A stretch of DNA of 64,000 bases from NCBI GenBank assembly GCA_963556195.1, contig OY744517.1:79484214-79548213 (forward strand), read 5' to 3'. The DNA is from Sepiola atlantica (Eukaryota; Mollusca; Cephalopoda; Sepiida; Sepiolidae). A program made the position numbers and the translations under genes. This document shows, piece after piece, positions 1-10,283 of this stretch. The stretch's first letter is position 1, and every line of letters begins with the position of its first letter. The notes beneath the pieces are model-generated. The model saw only the letters and a list, made by a program, of their open reading frames with translations. It had not been told where the DNA came from and did no database searches.

Positions 1-279
1 GATGAGATTAAAAACTATAAATTTACCAAAATTTATTTCAATTAATGTCACTTTACTTATATCCCCCCCCCCCTCTCACTCAATCAATGCTGAGTACATC
101 TTTGGGCTCTATTCCAAAAATTGAATTAACGTTGAATATTGTTTAAATTTACTCAGGTTTCAAGTCAGAAATCTTCAGATTTTAGTAAACACTGTAAACC
201 AACTGATTTAAGTGTAATTAATTTATGCTCCATTTTTTTTTCGTTATTTTTATTTTCTTCATTTAAATTTTCCAAATTC

Positions 280-280
<1 letters not shown>

Positions 281-317
<37 letters not shown>
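281..317. repeat. TA microsatellite
   Basis: Alternating TA tract with one interruption. Short open frames here (Ile-Tyr runs) are an artefact of the dinucleotide. Confidence 0.95.
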
Positions 318-377
318 TCTTTTACCCCTTTGAACAAAAACCCATTAACCCTTTTTTTTTGTTTACATTAATTCACT

Positions 378-790
378 TCAAACAAGGCATATTGCAACTG
401 AGGCATAGGGGACTACTGTAATTAGAGGGCGGAATTATAGAGGGAATCATAAGTGGGGAGTTGTGCAGCAAGATGTTTGTTCACATTACATTTAAATGTT
501 TGCATGTTGGTACAGTCAGGGAAACAAGGATCAGGGAGAGACTTCCAAAGGCAAGCGGTTCAAAGAAAGAAGCTATTGGTGTAGAAAATTTTTCAGCACC
601 TGGGAACCTCTACAGTGTAAAGGGGTGAGATTTTGCTGTCCGTCGAGTTGGTTGGGGGTATTTACGTTAGGAGTTACAAGTATAGTAAGTTCGTTGGAGC
701 ACATTTCATGGACATACTTGTAAAACAAGCACAGAAATGCAGCATTGCGGCGATGGGGCAGGGGTTGGGGGTTTGAAGACAGCACAGAAC
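378..790 (-). mobile_element. LINE 3' end (RT C-terminal tail plus 3' UTR), decayed
   Basis: Read on the minus strand, a frame from 785 encodes a peptide with PLPHRRNAAFLCLFYKY, a conserved block found after the reverse transcriptase of many jockey/CR1-like LINEs. Frameshifts follow. The UTR ends near 380 in a segment containing GCCTTGTTTG. Three other copies lie at 17455-17865, 36596-36985 and 59490-59765 on the plus strand, and a 3' UTR-only copy at 37800-37965 on the minus strand. The family assignment is inferred from the protein block; the clade is uncertain. It is a dead 5'-truncated copy. Confidence 0.7.
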
Positions 791-1094
791 CTATTAGGTT
801 AGAGACTTATTTTTTCCAGGGAGACACTAGTGGTTAGTGTTACTTCCTATATCCTGTTCTATTGTTCTGTTTTCTATAGATTGGCCTATATCCTGTTTCT
901 TTGTTGTATCAATATAATGGGTGAATTATTTTAACACGTGGTTCCTTGTATTTCTATTTTAAGTTTTAATTTTTAAATTGTTAGGTTTTTGTTTAGTTTA
1001 GTTTTTTTTTACTTATTTGTTTATTTATTTATTCATGTATCGTTAGCCTAAGGTAAATTTATTTCTGTGTAGGCAGCTGTTTGCTATCTCACTT

Positions 1095-1482
1095 CTACAG
1101 TTTAATAGATTTTGGGGGTCTTTAAAGTTTAGGATTTCAAATTTTTCATTCAGACATAATCTACACGGGTCGTCTAAATTTCTACATGTACTGGCCTGTC
1201 ATATTATTTTCCATTGAATTATTGGTGAGCGTCCATTTTCTTTGAGCTCCCAATAGTGGTTTGCTAGTGCTGTTTTAATTCGACGTTCTCTGTTTTTAAA
1301 TGTGCTTTTGTGATCATAATATCTGGTTTTAAAATCTAGGAAGGTCATACCTACGTAGTACTTCTTGTTATTCAGTCTTTCCTTGGCAAATATTGTGGCT
1401 TGGTATACAATACTTTTGGTTAGGCATTTATTTTGTAGTGGACAAAGTGTACGATTCATGCAGTTACACCTTTTCTCTTCAT
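1095..1482 (-). pseudogene. Penelope-like element GIY-YIG endonuclease remnant
   Basis: On the minus strand the frame reads a Cys cluster (CNC, five residues, C, five residues, C), then IVYQATI, then YYVGMT and FKTRYYDHKSTFKN, ending with HYWELK. This order (Cys-rich finger, variant GIY-YIG motif, conserved Arg, Asn-Lys loop) is typical of the C-terminal endonuclease of Penelope-like retroelements, which nicks target DNA to prime reverse transcription. After a frameshift near 1165 the next frame gives DDPCRLCLNEKFEILNFKD, which fits the domain's end. No reverse transcriptase is attached, so this is a truncated relic. Confidence 0.8.
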
Positions 1483-1772
1483 TTCTATTCGGGTGGTTAC
1501 TATTAGTGTTTTGTTTATTTCCATTTGTATTGTTTATATTTTTGTTCTTCTTAGTGTTATTTTTGCTATATTTTTCACTTTTTTTATGTAATTTGTTATT
1601 TATTCTTCCTCTCTGCTGTTCTCTTTCAATATTTTGTTATTGTGTGCCTTAATTATCATTTCTAGGTTTTCGTAGGATAGTTTTAGGTTATTTTTATTGA
1701 ATATTTTATGCAGGGGATTGGTTATGGGGAGCCTCTGTGTAGCTTAATTGCCATAAATATATTTTCATAGCT

Positions 1773-1775
<3 letters not shown>

Positions 1776-1802
<27 letters not shown>
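1776..1802. repeat. TA microsatellite at the end of a SINE array
   Basis: TA run that directly follows, in minus-strand reading, the last hammerhead stem-I segment of the SINE array at 1803-2297. Confidence 0.9.
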
Positions 1803-1806
<4 letters not shown>

Positions 1807-2297
1807 ATCCACATACAGACTGTGTCGCTGACTGAATGTAAGATATATCTCAATGTAAACATTGCAATTGCCGGAGCTCGAAATTAGTTTTATCTAATGA
1901 GCTATGCCTTAAAGCTATTGACAGTTTACGATACCCTTACAAATAAGCTCTACCCGGGGGGAGCTTCATATAGTCATCCACATACAGACTGTTTCGCTGT
2001 TTTACAGCTCATCAGTGCGGCTAGACCAGTTAGTGCCTCAAGCCGGGATCGAAACGCAACCGTCGAGCTGACAGTCGGCGTTGTTAACCCCTACGCTATC
2101 ATGCGACACTGACTGAATGTAAGATATATCTCAATGTAAACATTGCAATTGCTGGAGCTCGAAATTAGTTTTACCTAATGAGCTATGCCTTAAAGCTAAT
2201 GGCAGTTGATGATACCCTTACAAATAAGCTCTACCCGGGGGGAGCTTCATATAGTCATCCACATACAGACTGTTTCGCTGTTTCACATCTCATCAGT
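1803..2297 (-). mobile_element. Tandem tRNA-headed SINE array with hammerhead motifs
   Basis: Near-identical segments repeat: 1820-1990 matches 2112-2270, and the ribozyme-like motif recurs with a spacing of 281 bp (GAC triplets at 1987 and 2268). On the minus strand a unit runs: tRNA-like promoter (box A TAGCGTAGGGGTTAAC at 2098-2083, box B GTTTCGATCCC at 2055-2045), a short linker, a hammerhead core, and a body of about 170 bp. The first, partial unit (1803-1970) seems to have lost the tRNA part. The array ends in a TA tract on both sides. Tandem copies joined through the ribozyme region resemble metazoan retrozymes. Confidence 0.75.
1981..2020 (-). ncRNA. Hammerhead ribozyme motif (type I), SINE array unit 1
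   Basis: Minus strand: CTGATGA (2015-2009), a 13-nt helix II arm GCTGT-AAA-ACAGC with five perfect pairs, GAAAC (1995-1991), one A, then the cleavage triplet GTC (1989-1987). All conserved core bases are present and in order. Helix I is weak in this copy (three pairs beside the core). Helix III would be very short in a monomer, but two copies could pair to form it. Activity is inferred. Confidence 0.7.
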
Positions 2298-2300
2298 GCA

Positions 2301-2304
<4 letters not shown>
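2262..2304 (-). ncRNA. Hammerhead ribozyme motif (type I), SINE array unit 2
   Basis: Minus strand: CTGATGA (2296-2290), a helix II arm with one mismatch (GATGT-GAA-ACAGC), GAAAC (2276-2272), A, GTC (2270-2268). Here helix I has eight pairs including wobbles, between TATATGCA before the core and TGTATGTG after the cleavage site; part of this uses the adjacent TA repeat and could be fortuitous. Confidence 0.65.

Positions 2305-2355
<51 letters not shown>
2298..2355. repeat. TA microsatellite
   Basis: Long TA run adjoining the hammerhead SINE array. Confidence 0.95.
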
Positions 2356-2358
<3 letters not shown>

Positions 2359-2439
2359 AGGCTCTTTATAAAAGCGAATAGAGCATTCTTTGATAGCTGA
2401 TATTCTTTATATAAATAGTAAGATTTGCATTTCCTCGTT

Positions 2440-2561
2440 TGTGCCAATAGTGCAGTGGATAGAAGCCCGGACTGCTAACAAAACGAATGAGTTTCAATCT
2501 CAGCTTGAAGCAATTGCTTGCCTAGCCACACCAAGGAGCTATAATACAGTCAAACAAATGA

Positions 2562-2563
<2 letters not shown>
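2440..2563 (+). mobile_element. tRNA-derived SINE with TA tail
   Basis: Plus-strand box A TAGTGCAGTGGA at 2448-2459 and box B GAGTTTCAATCTC at 2490-2502, 42 nt apart, which is tRNA-like spacing. The body is short and ends in the TA tract at 2565-2618. No hammerhead core is visible. Confidence 0.65.

Positions 2564-2564
<1 letters not shown>

Positions 2565-2618
<54 letters not shown>
2565..2618. repeat. TA microsatellite (SINE tail)
   Basis: Uninterrupted TA run immediately 3' of the tRNA-like SINE. Confidence 0.95.
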
Positions 2619-2625
<7 letters not shown>

Positions 2626-2871
2626 AAGTGACACGTTGGGTCAGCCATTGAGATCGTATTAGATTGGTTGAATTAGAGGAAACAATCAGTTTGCAAAGCT
2701 AGTTAAATTGAAAAATAAAAAGACAAAATCCAAAAATAGTTTTTCTGTTCACTATATATCCCTCTTTCTCTTTATCTCTCCAGCTACGGGTTAAATAATA
2801 TGAATACTTGTAGTGATATAATTATAATGATCTATTCCAAAGTTAGCTTTATTAACTTCGACTGTTAATAA

Positions 2872-2874
<3 letters not shown>

Positions 2875-2902
<28 letters not shown>
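2875..2902. repeat. GA microsatellite
   Basis: GA dinucleotide run. The sequence 2620-3200 around it holds nothing else recognisable. Confidence 0.95.
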
Positions 2903-2905
<3 letters not shown>

Positions 2906-3205
2906 TATAAAATAAAAGCGGAGGGGGGGGATGAAAGACGGTGGCAGTAATAGACAGAAACTTAGTAACAGATGGGTGACTTGGTAAGTAAATTGCAAAT
3001 TACAGCTAATTAGAACGATTAAAATGATTTTTAAAGACAACTCAAAACCAAACCAAGGAATATTTTAACATGTATTTTGTGTGGCTTAAATATATAAAAT
3101 GTAAAATAGCTTTAAGTAAACAAACGTTAATTAAATCAGCTTTACTAGAATAATATATATTGAGATGGTATTTCTCATAAAAATAGCAAATGTGAATTAC
3201 CGGAT

Positions 3206-4185
3206 TCAGAAAAATATACTTTTAAAAAAGGAAAAGGAGGGATTTTTTCTCAAGATTCTTTTAGAACCAATAGAAGACAACCAATAAACGCAACAAAGGA
3301 ATAACAATAGCCAACAAAAGTTTGGTATAGCCTCCTTATAAAACTGTCGATCCTGTCTTTGGTTGTATGATTGAAGAAGATTTACAAGTCCAACTTTTGA
3401 CAGAAGAAACTTATTGCCTACAGTGCACTTCAGTTCCTGCTGTATATTCTTTGACACTATACTTTCATCCTGTTTTCTTAAAACAAGCTTTAAGACAGCA
3501 TCATCTAGACGCTGCTCTTCAAAATCCTTACATCTTTCTCTGATGTTTTGCCTCCATAGTGGTCGGTCTTTTGATTGTTCTTCCCAGTTATCTACATCCA
3601 TCTCAAGTAGTTTCAGATTGTTGTTCAGGGCATCCTAAAACCGTTTTCTGTGTTTATGTTGTGGTCTCTTCCCTCTATCTATCTTGTCATAAAACAGCTG
3701 TTTAGGGAGTCTTTTGTTCTCCATCCTAACCAGGTGTCCAGTCCAGCGCATCTGATTTTGAATGATTTTCATTTCTGTACTGGTGCTATTTGATCATCCA
3801 AGAACTAGTGTTAGGCGTGAGTCTTCCAATTGATGTTAATTATTCTCCGAATACAACTTTGATGAAATCTTTCCAATAGCTTGAGGTGTCTTCTATATGC
3901 TGCCCAAGTCTCTGACCTATATAGCAGAGTAATAATAACGCATGCTTCATAAACACTAAGCTTTGTCTTTGATGTAATTCCCTGATCTGACCATACACGT
4001 TTCTCCAGTTTGCCAAAAGCAGAACTCTCTTTGGCTATTCTGTGATTTATTATAGCATCAAGTGTACAGCCCCTACTCAGCGTACTACCAAGATACGCAA
4101 TAGTTTCTGTAACCTTTAATCTCTTCCCATCAACCAAGATATTTGGTTCAACATATGGCATTCCAATAGGAGGGGAATACATAAC
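3206..4185 (-). pseudogene. LINE ORF2 C-terminal part
   Basis: The minus-strand frame 4182-3811 encodes YLGSTLSRGCTLDAIINHRI, then KTKLSVYEACVIITLLYRSETW and a following block ending RRIININW. This is the region after the reverse transcriptase thumb of a common RTE-like LINE group (often annotated in animal genomes as craniofacial development protein 2-like). A second frame, 3601-3206, continues with the charged C-terminal tail. The protein is broken by a frameshift between them and separated from its RT core by the 127-bp repeat insertion. The clade name is inference. Confidence 0.8.
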
Positions 4186-4193
4186 ATAGGTTT

Positions 4194-4552
4194 TCTTGGT
4201 TTGGTTGTTTTGTTTTACGGCATATCAACCCTTTTTGGGTTATTTAATGCCGAATCTGGTCATTATAGTAAAAGTTTTTATGCTTCAAGTTCTTTATATC
4301 TTCAAATGTTTAATCATCGTTTTTGGTTTGGTTGTTTTGTTTTACGGCATATCAACCCTTTTTGGGTTATTTAATGTCGAATCTGGTCATTATAGTAAAA
4401 GTTTTTATGCTTCAAGGTCTCTATATCTTCAAATGTTTAATCATCGTTTTTGGTTTGGTAGTTTTGTTTTACGGCATATCAACCCTTTTCGGGCCATCCA
4501 ATGCCGAATCCGGTCATTATAGTAAAAGATTTATGCTTCAAGTTCTAAAAAT
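4194..4552. repeat. 127-bp tandem repeat, about three copies
   Basis: TTTTACGGCATATCAACCC recurs at 4213, 4340 and 4467, a constant 127-bp period, followed in each unit by GGGTTATTTAATG or a variant. The repeat sits inside the LINE at 3206-6150 and separates two parts of its coding region. Diverged copies occur in the other orientation at 46850-46885 and 58790-58915, so it is a dispersed family with tandem forms. Confidence 0.85.
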
Positions 4553-4684
4553 AAAATAAAAAAGGGGAGGGAGAAAGGGAGAGGGGCTGTTGTTGTTGTT
4601 TTTGTTTTTGGTTTTGTAGAACATAATTAAGTTTTACAAAAAAAAACAAAAAAACAAAAAACGTCAATGTAGGTGAATTTCGTC

Positions 4685-5574
4685 TCAGGGAGCCACAGGG
4701 CAGCCTGATCTGGTATCACCAGAGGTTTTCTTGAGACTGATGGTAAGTCCAAAAGCTTTACATGCACTGGATAACTTATCCATAATCAGTTGCATGTTCT
4801 CCTCTATATGTGGAACAAGGTCTGCATTATCTGCATATAGAAGTTCAAGAACAAGGTTTTGAAAGGTTTTCGTCTTTGCATTTGCGTCTAAGGTTAAAAA
4901 GTTTGCCTGCTGTACGAAACCGAATCTACACCCCAATATCGCAGTCCTTTAAGGACATGCACCAACATCACAGCAAAATATATGGAGAATAATGTGGGAG
5001 CAAGAAAATCACCTTGTTTCACACCATTATCAACTGATATTGGATCAGACAGTGACCCATTAAAGTTCACTCGGACTTTCATGTTATGGTGTAACTGCTG
5101 AAGCATCTCCACAAAACTTGCAGAATAAACTAGTTCCCCAAGAGTCTTCCAAAGTGCATTGCGATTGATGGTATCAAAGGCTTTTGTCAGATCAATAACA
5201 ACTTGGTATAATAGAATACACTGCTCCATACATTTTTCCATTAGCTGGCGAGCAGAAAATATCACGTCTATTGTGCTGCATCCAGATCTAAAACCACATT
5301 GACTCTCTGGGATGATAGAGGGAATCATCCATTTTATCAAACGATTCAACAGAATCTTTGACAAAACCTTCCCCACTGCTTCAAGCAAGCTAAAGCCTCT
5401 ATAGTCACCATACTCAGATTTTGAACCCTTTCCTTTATAAAGTGGAATCATTACGGCATCGATCCAATCACGAGAGGCAGAATTACCATGCCAAACAGCA
5501 AAGGATGGGTGCATGGATTGGATTGGCAATGCTATCACCTCCAAACAACAATAATTCGACAGGTATCCCATCAA
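4685..5574 (-). pseudogene. LINE reverse transcriptase core, broken
   Basis: Minus-strand frames carry RT blocks in order: WIDAVMIPLYKGKG and DYRGFSLLEAVGKVLSKIL (fingers), SQCGFRSGCST, VVIDLTKAFDTINR (motif A with the catalytic Asp), NGVKQGDFLAPTLFSIYF (motif B), then in another frame LLYADNADLV, where the usual YADD active site reads YADN. Frameshift near 4920. The protein would copy LINE RNA at the target; this copy is dead. It continues into the C-terminal part at 3206-4185 after the repeat insertion. Confidence 0.85.
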
Positions 5575-6150
5575 GTCCTGGTGATTTTCCCATGTAAATT
5601 TCTTTTTGTCTCACCAATGCTGGGATCAATCATCATCTCGATGATTTCTTTTTGAGGGAGACTATCAATAACCAGATCATTTATTTCAAATGGATCATCA
5701 AATAAATCCCTAAAATGCTCTATCCATCGCTCGATGATGCCCTCAGCATCGTTGAAAAGAGTAGAACCATCTTTAGACTTCATGGGTACCATTGGTGGAG
5801 GCTGTGGACCAAAGGCTTTTCTGATTTTGTTATACATAGCTTTCGGATCCTTGTGGTCATAAGCTGTCTGGATTTCCACGGACATTTTGACCCACCACCT
5901 GTTCTTCATTTGACGTGTCTCACACTGCAGTTTTAATTTTGCTTCTTTGAAAGATTTTTCTGCAATTGCTTCAGCTGGTCCATTTGAACACAGACATATC
6001 TCATGAGCCTTGTTTTTCTCTTCCAAAAGATTGGTGACTGGAGAATTATTTTCATAAAACCAATCCCTATGTTTGATCTTCCTAAAACCAAGAACTTCAG
6101 CTCCTTTAGTATATATCTGTGACTTGAACTGCTCACAGGTTCCATCAATA
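5571..6150 (-). pseudogene. LINE ORF2 linker between endonuclease and RT
   Basis: Minus-strand frames (6148-5933, then 6026-5571) encode a lysine-rich stretch followed by WWVKMSVEIQTAYDHKDPKA, KAFGPQPPPMVPMKSKDGST and ERWIEHFRDLFDDP. This pattern is typical of the linker upstream of RT in RTE-like LINEs. No endonuclease domain is seen upstream, so the copy is 5' truncated at a TA tract near 6179. Confidence 0.75.
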
Positions 6151-6154
6151 AATG

Positions 6155-6172
6155 AGGTATATATTTGTTTTA

Positions 6173-6227
<55 letters not shown>

Positions 6228-6722
6228 AGAGGCAAAATGCCTTCAAAGAGCCATGTGTTAGATGCAGATATTTTTTATTAAAATCAAAATTTTTAAAAAT
6301 AAAAACATTTTTTTTTCTTTTTCATCTTGATTTTTTTAATCTAATATTTCGCTTGATATAATAAGCCTCGACAGAGCTTTAGACAAATAAAAGGTATTAA
6401 CCTTTTTTCTTTTTTTTTTCGTAATAATCCTTCCTGGCTTTCCAGAAGTGACGTCCGATGTTGTGTGGACTAACGGTGCAAATGCCTCTTTTAAATTGAA
6501 CTTAAATCGCGCATGGTCACTGGTAGGTATAAATTTAGAAAAGTTCATTTTTTTAAGCATCTTTAGAATTTTAAACATAAAGAAAGAGGCAAAATACCTT
6601 CAAAGAACCATGTGTTAGATGCAGATATTTTTTTATTAAAATCAAAATTAAAAAAATAAAAACATTTTTTTTTCTTTTTCATCTTGATTTTTTTATCTAA
6701 TATTTTTTATATATTTGTTTTA

Positions 6723-6776
<54 letters not shown>
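6155..6776. repeat. Direct repeats with TA tracts
   Basis: The block GAGGCAAAATGCCTTCAAAG onward (about 125 bp) occurs at 6227-6350 and again at 6585-6706. A second block, TATTTGTTTTAGTTTTTAA followed by a TA tract, occurs at 6160-6222 and 6712-6776. Together they suggest tandem duplication of one unit. The intervening 6350-6580 holds an unrecognised minus-strand frame. Confidence 0.75.
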
Positions 6777-6780
<4 letters not shown>

Positions 6781-7154
6781 GGGCCAAAATAAGGGTCCTA
6801 TCTTTAAATTTGAATAACTTGAATTTGAATAACTTCCACAAAATAAAAGTTAAACTCACCAAACTTTATGTGTGTGTAGACTGACCCTTTCGAGATTTTT
6901 TGAAATAAACAAAACAAATTTTAGCCGAAAAACACTTCTTAAAACTTACAAAAACTAAAGTATTGTTTTTTACACTGTTTTGAGTTTTTTAAGCAAAAAT
7001 AATGTTTTCTAAATGAGGGTACGTTCCTTAGGGCTAATACGACTCATGCTTGCTTCAGAAGGGGTCCTTTACTTATTCTAAAAAAAAAAAAAAAATCAAT
7101 AAATAAAAAAGTTATGAATTTTTAAAAATAGGACCCTTATTTTTGCCCACCCTG
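6777..7154. mobile_element. MITE, mariner-like, inserted in TA repeat
   Basis: The left end GGGTGGGCCAAAATAAGGG at 6777 matches the reverse complement of the right end, whose last bases are at 7154, over about 26 bp with one indel and one mismatch. Length is about 378 bp with no transposase. It lies at the end of a TA tract, consistent with TA target choice by Tc1/mariner elements. The left terminal CA seems to be missing. Confidence 0.75.
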
Positions 7155-7723
7155 TTTTCAAAAATGTAAAACGGAATATGCTAACTGAGCCTTTCTTTTA
7201 TTAATATTAAGTCATGATAATTCAAACTTTATTCATTCAAACTTAAAGAAAACAATTGAACTATTTGGAGCGAATAATTGTTAGAAAAGAAAAAAAAAAT
7301 TGGTGGAGTTACTATTATATAATGATAGTGTGGGTTTATCTTTTTGATAGCAATGTATACATTTTTGTGTGAAATTCGCAGACAAAATGTTCTTGTGTTT
7401 TTACATTGATTCATTTGAATTAGTACTTAACTCCTCACAACTTCCAAGAAACTAGATACTCTGCCAGCAATTTTCTGCATTTGGTCTAGGCTTTGCAGTA
7501 CCAAGCCACATCTTGAATATATCAAACCTACATCATATGCTACCTTTTACTGAAAGCATCAGTTATAGGTAGCTTTTGCAATCTTAAAAGTATTTGAATT
7601 TCTTTTCAGGAGAATTCTATTTTAGAATTAGAAAAAATGGTAATTGAAGGCAGAATATTTGTTAAATGCAGATCCTTCCAAACTACAACTGGTGGCGAGG
7701 TGTCTATATTGAGACTTTTGGGA

Positions 7724-8345
7724 GTGTGGAGTCACTTCTTAGTTGGGAGTAAGAGTACAATAAGGACCCCAGTTCATTAACACAACATGCTGAACATATT
7801 CCGGAAGTCATCGGCGTCTTCCGGTTGACCTCGCAATACACTTTTTCTTAAAATACACAACACGAAATATAGAATGTTCTGCGTTTAAAATTTTTTTTTT
7901 TAGTAAATAAAAGTAAAACAAAAAAAACGATAAATTGTTTTGTTTATTGCAAAACGAAAGATTACAAGTCGGCCGATTTTTAAAAAAGCGTATATATTTC
8001 GTTTATTTATTAAAATAACTTGCATAATATTTTCATATAGCCCTCCACTTTTTCTTTAAATACACAACACGAAATATAGAATGTTCTGCGTTTAAAATTT
8101 GTTTTTTTTAGTAAATAAAAGTAAAACAAAAAAAAACGATAAATTGTTTTGTTTATTGCAAAACGAAAGATTACAAGTCAGCCGATTTTTTTAAAAGCGT
8201 ATATATTTCGTTTATTTTATTTACAAGGTGTATTAAGAGGTCAACCGGAAGACGAACCGGAAGACGCCGGTGACTTCCGGAATATGTTCCGCATGTTGTG
8301 TTAATGAACTGGGGTCCTTATTGTACTCTTGATCCCTTAGTTGCC
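7724..8345. mobile_element. Foldback element with internal direct repeats
   Basis: The arm 7724-7830 (containing GGACCCCAGTTCATTAACAC) is repeated in inverse at 8238-8345. Between the arms, a roughly 180-bp segment beginning CACTTTTTC is duplicated directly at 7839 and 8046, period 207 bp. It has no open frame. It adjoins a Helitron 3' end at 8435, so the two may be nested or form one composite. Confidence 0.8.
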
Positions 8346-8434
8346 AGTAATACCAAGTCCATTCTGATTTGACGTGGTAGTACATGTCAGGGTCACATCT
8401 ATGGGTACAAATAGAATTTATAATTTCTCGACTA

Positions 8435-8560
8435 CTAGACGTACCGATGACCCGTTGGGTCACAATCACAACCACTATTCTACTTTAAATTCATTCGAAA
8501 ATTTATGAACTGTGACATATCTTTTAAGACATTGTTCTTGTATAACTAAAATAATATGTT
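8435..8560 (-). mobile_element. Helitron 3' end (CTAG terminus)
   Basis: On the minus strand the sequence reads GTGACCCAACGGGTCATC, then GGTACGTCTAG, ending at 8435 before a T. A short hairpin (ACCC/GGGT) just before a CTRR end is the signature of Helitrons, which move by rolling-circle replication. The same tail is at 23030-23156 on the plus strand, and a decayed internal part at 9630-9730. Confidence 0.65.
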
Positions 8561-8574
8561 CTCTTCAATTCAAT

Positions 8575-8935
8575 ATTATTTGTACTCACTAGGATTTCTC
8601 ACACAGATCATCGTCAGTGATTGCTCACTGACAACAACCAGTGGTATTTCCTGGAGTCTGAGTGACAACAAGCCTCCCCAGATTTCCAGTATTCGTCACC
8701 TCTTTTCGATAACTATGCGGTATCGCAACAGCCTCTTACCATTGATTTCTCGCTGGTAAGGATAATTGGTCGTCTCTGGGATTTGGGTGGCAATAAGCCT
8801 CCCCAAGGTCCCAGCATTCTCTGCACTTTTCCAGTGGAGGTCTGGTTTGTGCTGTCCTTCGTCGGTCTTCTCATCTCCCTCGACCCTCTACAAATATTTT
8901 GTCTGGTGTCAGCCTAGGCCGGCACCATTCAAAAG
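8575..8935 (+). repeat. Dispersed repeat of about 360 bp, copy 1
   Basis: Starts TGTACTCACTAGGATTTCTC and ends near GTCAGCCTAGGCCGGCACC. Nearly collinear with 9042-9402 and, inverted, with 13685-14025. No coding frame is shared among the copies. Type unknown; possibly a SINE or the 3' part of a larger element. Confidence 0.8.
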
Positions 8936-9004
8936 GAAAAAAAAATTTTTTTTCAATCAATTCAAAAAAAAATTTTTTTTTTAATTAAAAATTTTTTTAA
9001 AAAT

Positions 9005-9005
9005 C

Positions 9006-9041
<36 letters not shown>
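9005..9041. repeat. ATG trinucleotide repeat
   Basis: GAT/ATG triplets, about 12 units, between two copies of the 360-bp repeat. Confidence 0.95.
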
Positions 9042-9402
9042 TACTCACAAGGAGTTCTCACACAGGCAGTAATCAGTGATTGCTCACTGATAATCACCAG
9101 TGGTGCTCCCTGGAGTCTGAGTGACAACAAGTCTCTCCAGATTTCCAATGCTCTCAACCTCTTTCGATAGCTACTGTCAATGAATTTGCGTTATCACAAC
9201 AGACGCTTACCGTCGATTTCTCGTTGGTAACGACCATTGGTCTTCTCTGGGATTTGGATGGCAATAAGCCTCCTCAATGTCCCAGTGCTCTCCGCACTCT
9301 TCCAGCGGAGGTCTGATTAGTGCTATCCCTCCTCGGTCTTTCCATCCCTCTTGACCCTTCACGACTGTTTTGTGTGGTATCAGCCGGGGCTGGTACTATC
9401 AC
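9042..9402 (+). repeat. Dispersed repeat of about 360 bp, copy 2
   Basis: Direct copy of 8575-8935; both share GTCTGAGTGACAACAAG and the ending GTATCAGCC or GTGTCAGCC. Confidence 0.8.
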
Positions 9403-9629
9403 ATTTTTTTTGGGGGGGGGGGGGTGTTTATGAAATCTTTTGCAGTTTGATCACGACGGCAAGAGAGTAGTATTATTATTCCTTATTATTCTTATATAGA
9501 AGTAAATAGAGTTATTTTGCCATCTAATGTGCATGCGTGTTTGTGGTGTGTACAGACACACGTATGTAAATTAGATGAAAATGCTGGAAAAGTCACTCTT
9601 TCTCGAAATGCTCACAGAGACATTAAGAA

Positions 9630-9730
9630 ATATTAGAGAGTGGTGGAATCAAAATTTCATAAACTGTGACATTTCTTTTAAGACATTCTTTTTGCATCAC
9701 TAAAAATAATAAGTCGCTTTACTTCTATAC
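9630..9730 (-). mobile_element. Helitron tail fragment
   Basis: AAAATTTCATAAACTGTGAC followed by CTTTTAAGACATTC matches the internal side of the Helitron tail at 8490-8560. The terminal hairpin and CTAG are missing. Confidence 0.5.
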
Positions 9731-9782
9731 TACTACTATTATTATTATTATTATTATTAGTAGTAGTAGTAGTAGTAGTAGT
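9730..9782. repeat. Compound TTA/GTA trinucleotide repeat
   Basis: ATT triplets switch to AGT triplets at about 9760. The sequence 9785-10280 shows nothing recognisable. Confidence 0.9.
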
Positions 9783-10283
9783 ATATAGAACTATTATTAT
9801 TTATTATTCTAATTTACATAGAGGCTTGTGATGTGTACACGTATGTAAATTAGATGAATCACCCTTTCTCTAAAGGCTCACAAAAAGATTAAGAAATATT
9901 AGAGGGTGGTTGAATCAGCATAGAGCGAGAGGAATACATAGAGAGCTAAGCAAGAGATTAGTGACTTGTTCAGTTAATTATAAATTATGGCTAATTAGAA
10001 CAATTGAAGCCTGATTTTTGAAAACATAAATCAATCCCAGAACTAAAGTATATTTAAGTATGTGTTTTGTGTTATTAAAGTATATAGTAAAAAATCCTCT
10101 GAGAAACAAACGTTTTATTTACGAAATATATGCTTACAAAACAAATATGATCTTCACAACATTTGTATACAAAACATGAGTCCAGTTTTGACATAAAATG
10201 ACCTCACGAATGGTGACATGCTGTAAAATCCAATAACCAACCAACCAGACAAGCATAATATGTTTTGGTAAACGTTATAATTT

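Noticed and set aside
2035..2110. Functional tRNA genes at the tRNA-like segments (also 2448, 16803, 24088, 29084, 29985, 61032)
   Set aside because: A and B boxes are present, but cloverleaf stems are incomplete and each segment is joined to a repeated SINE body.
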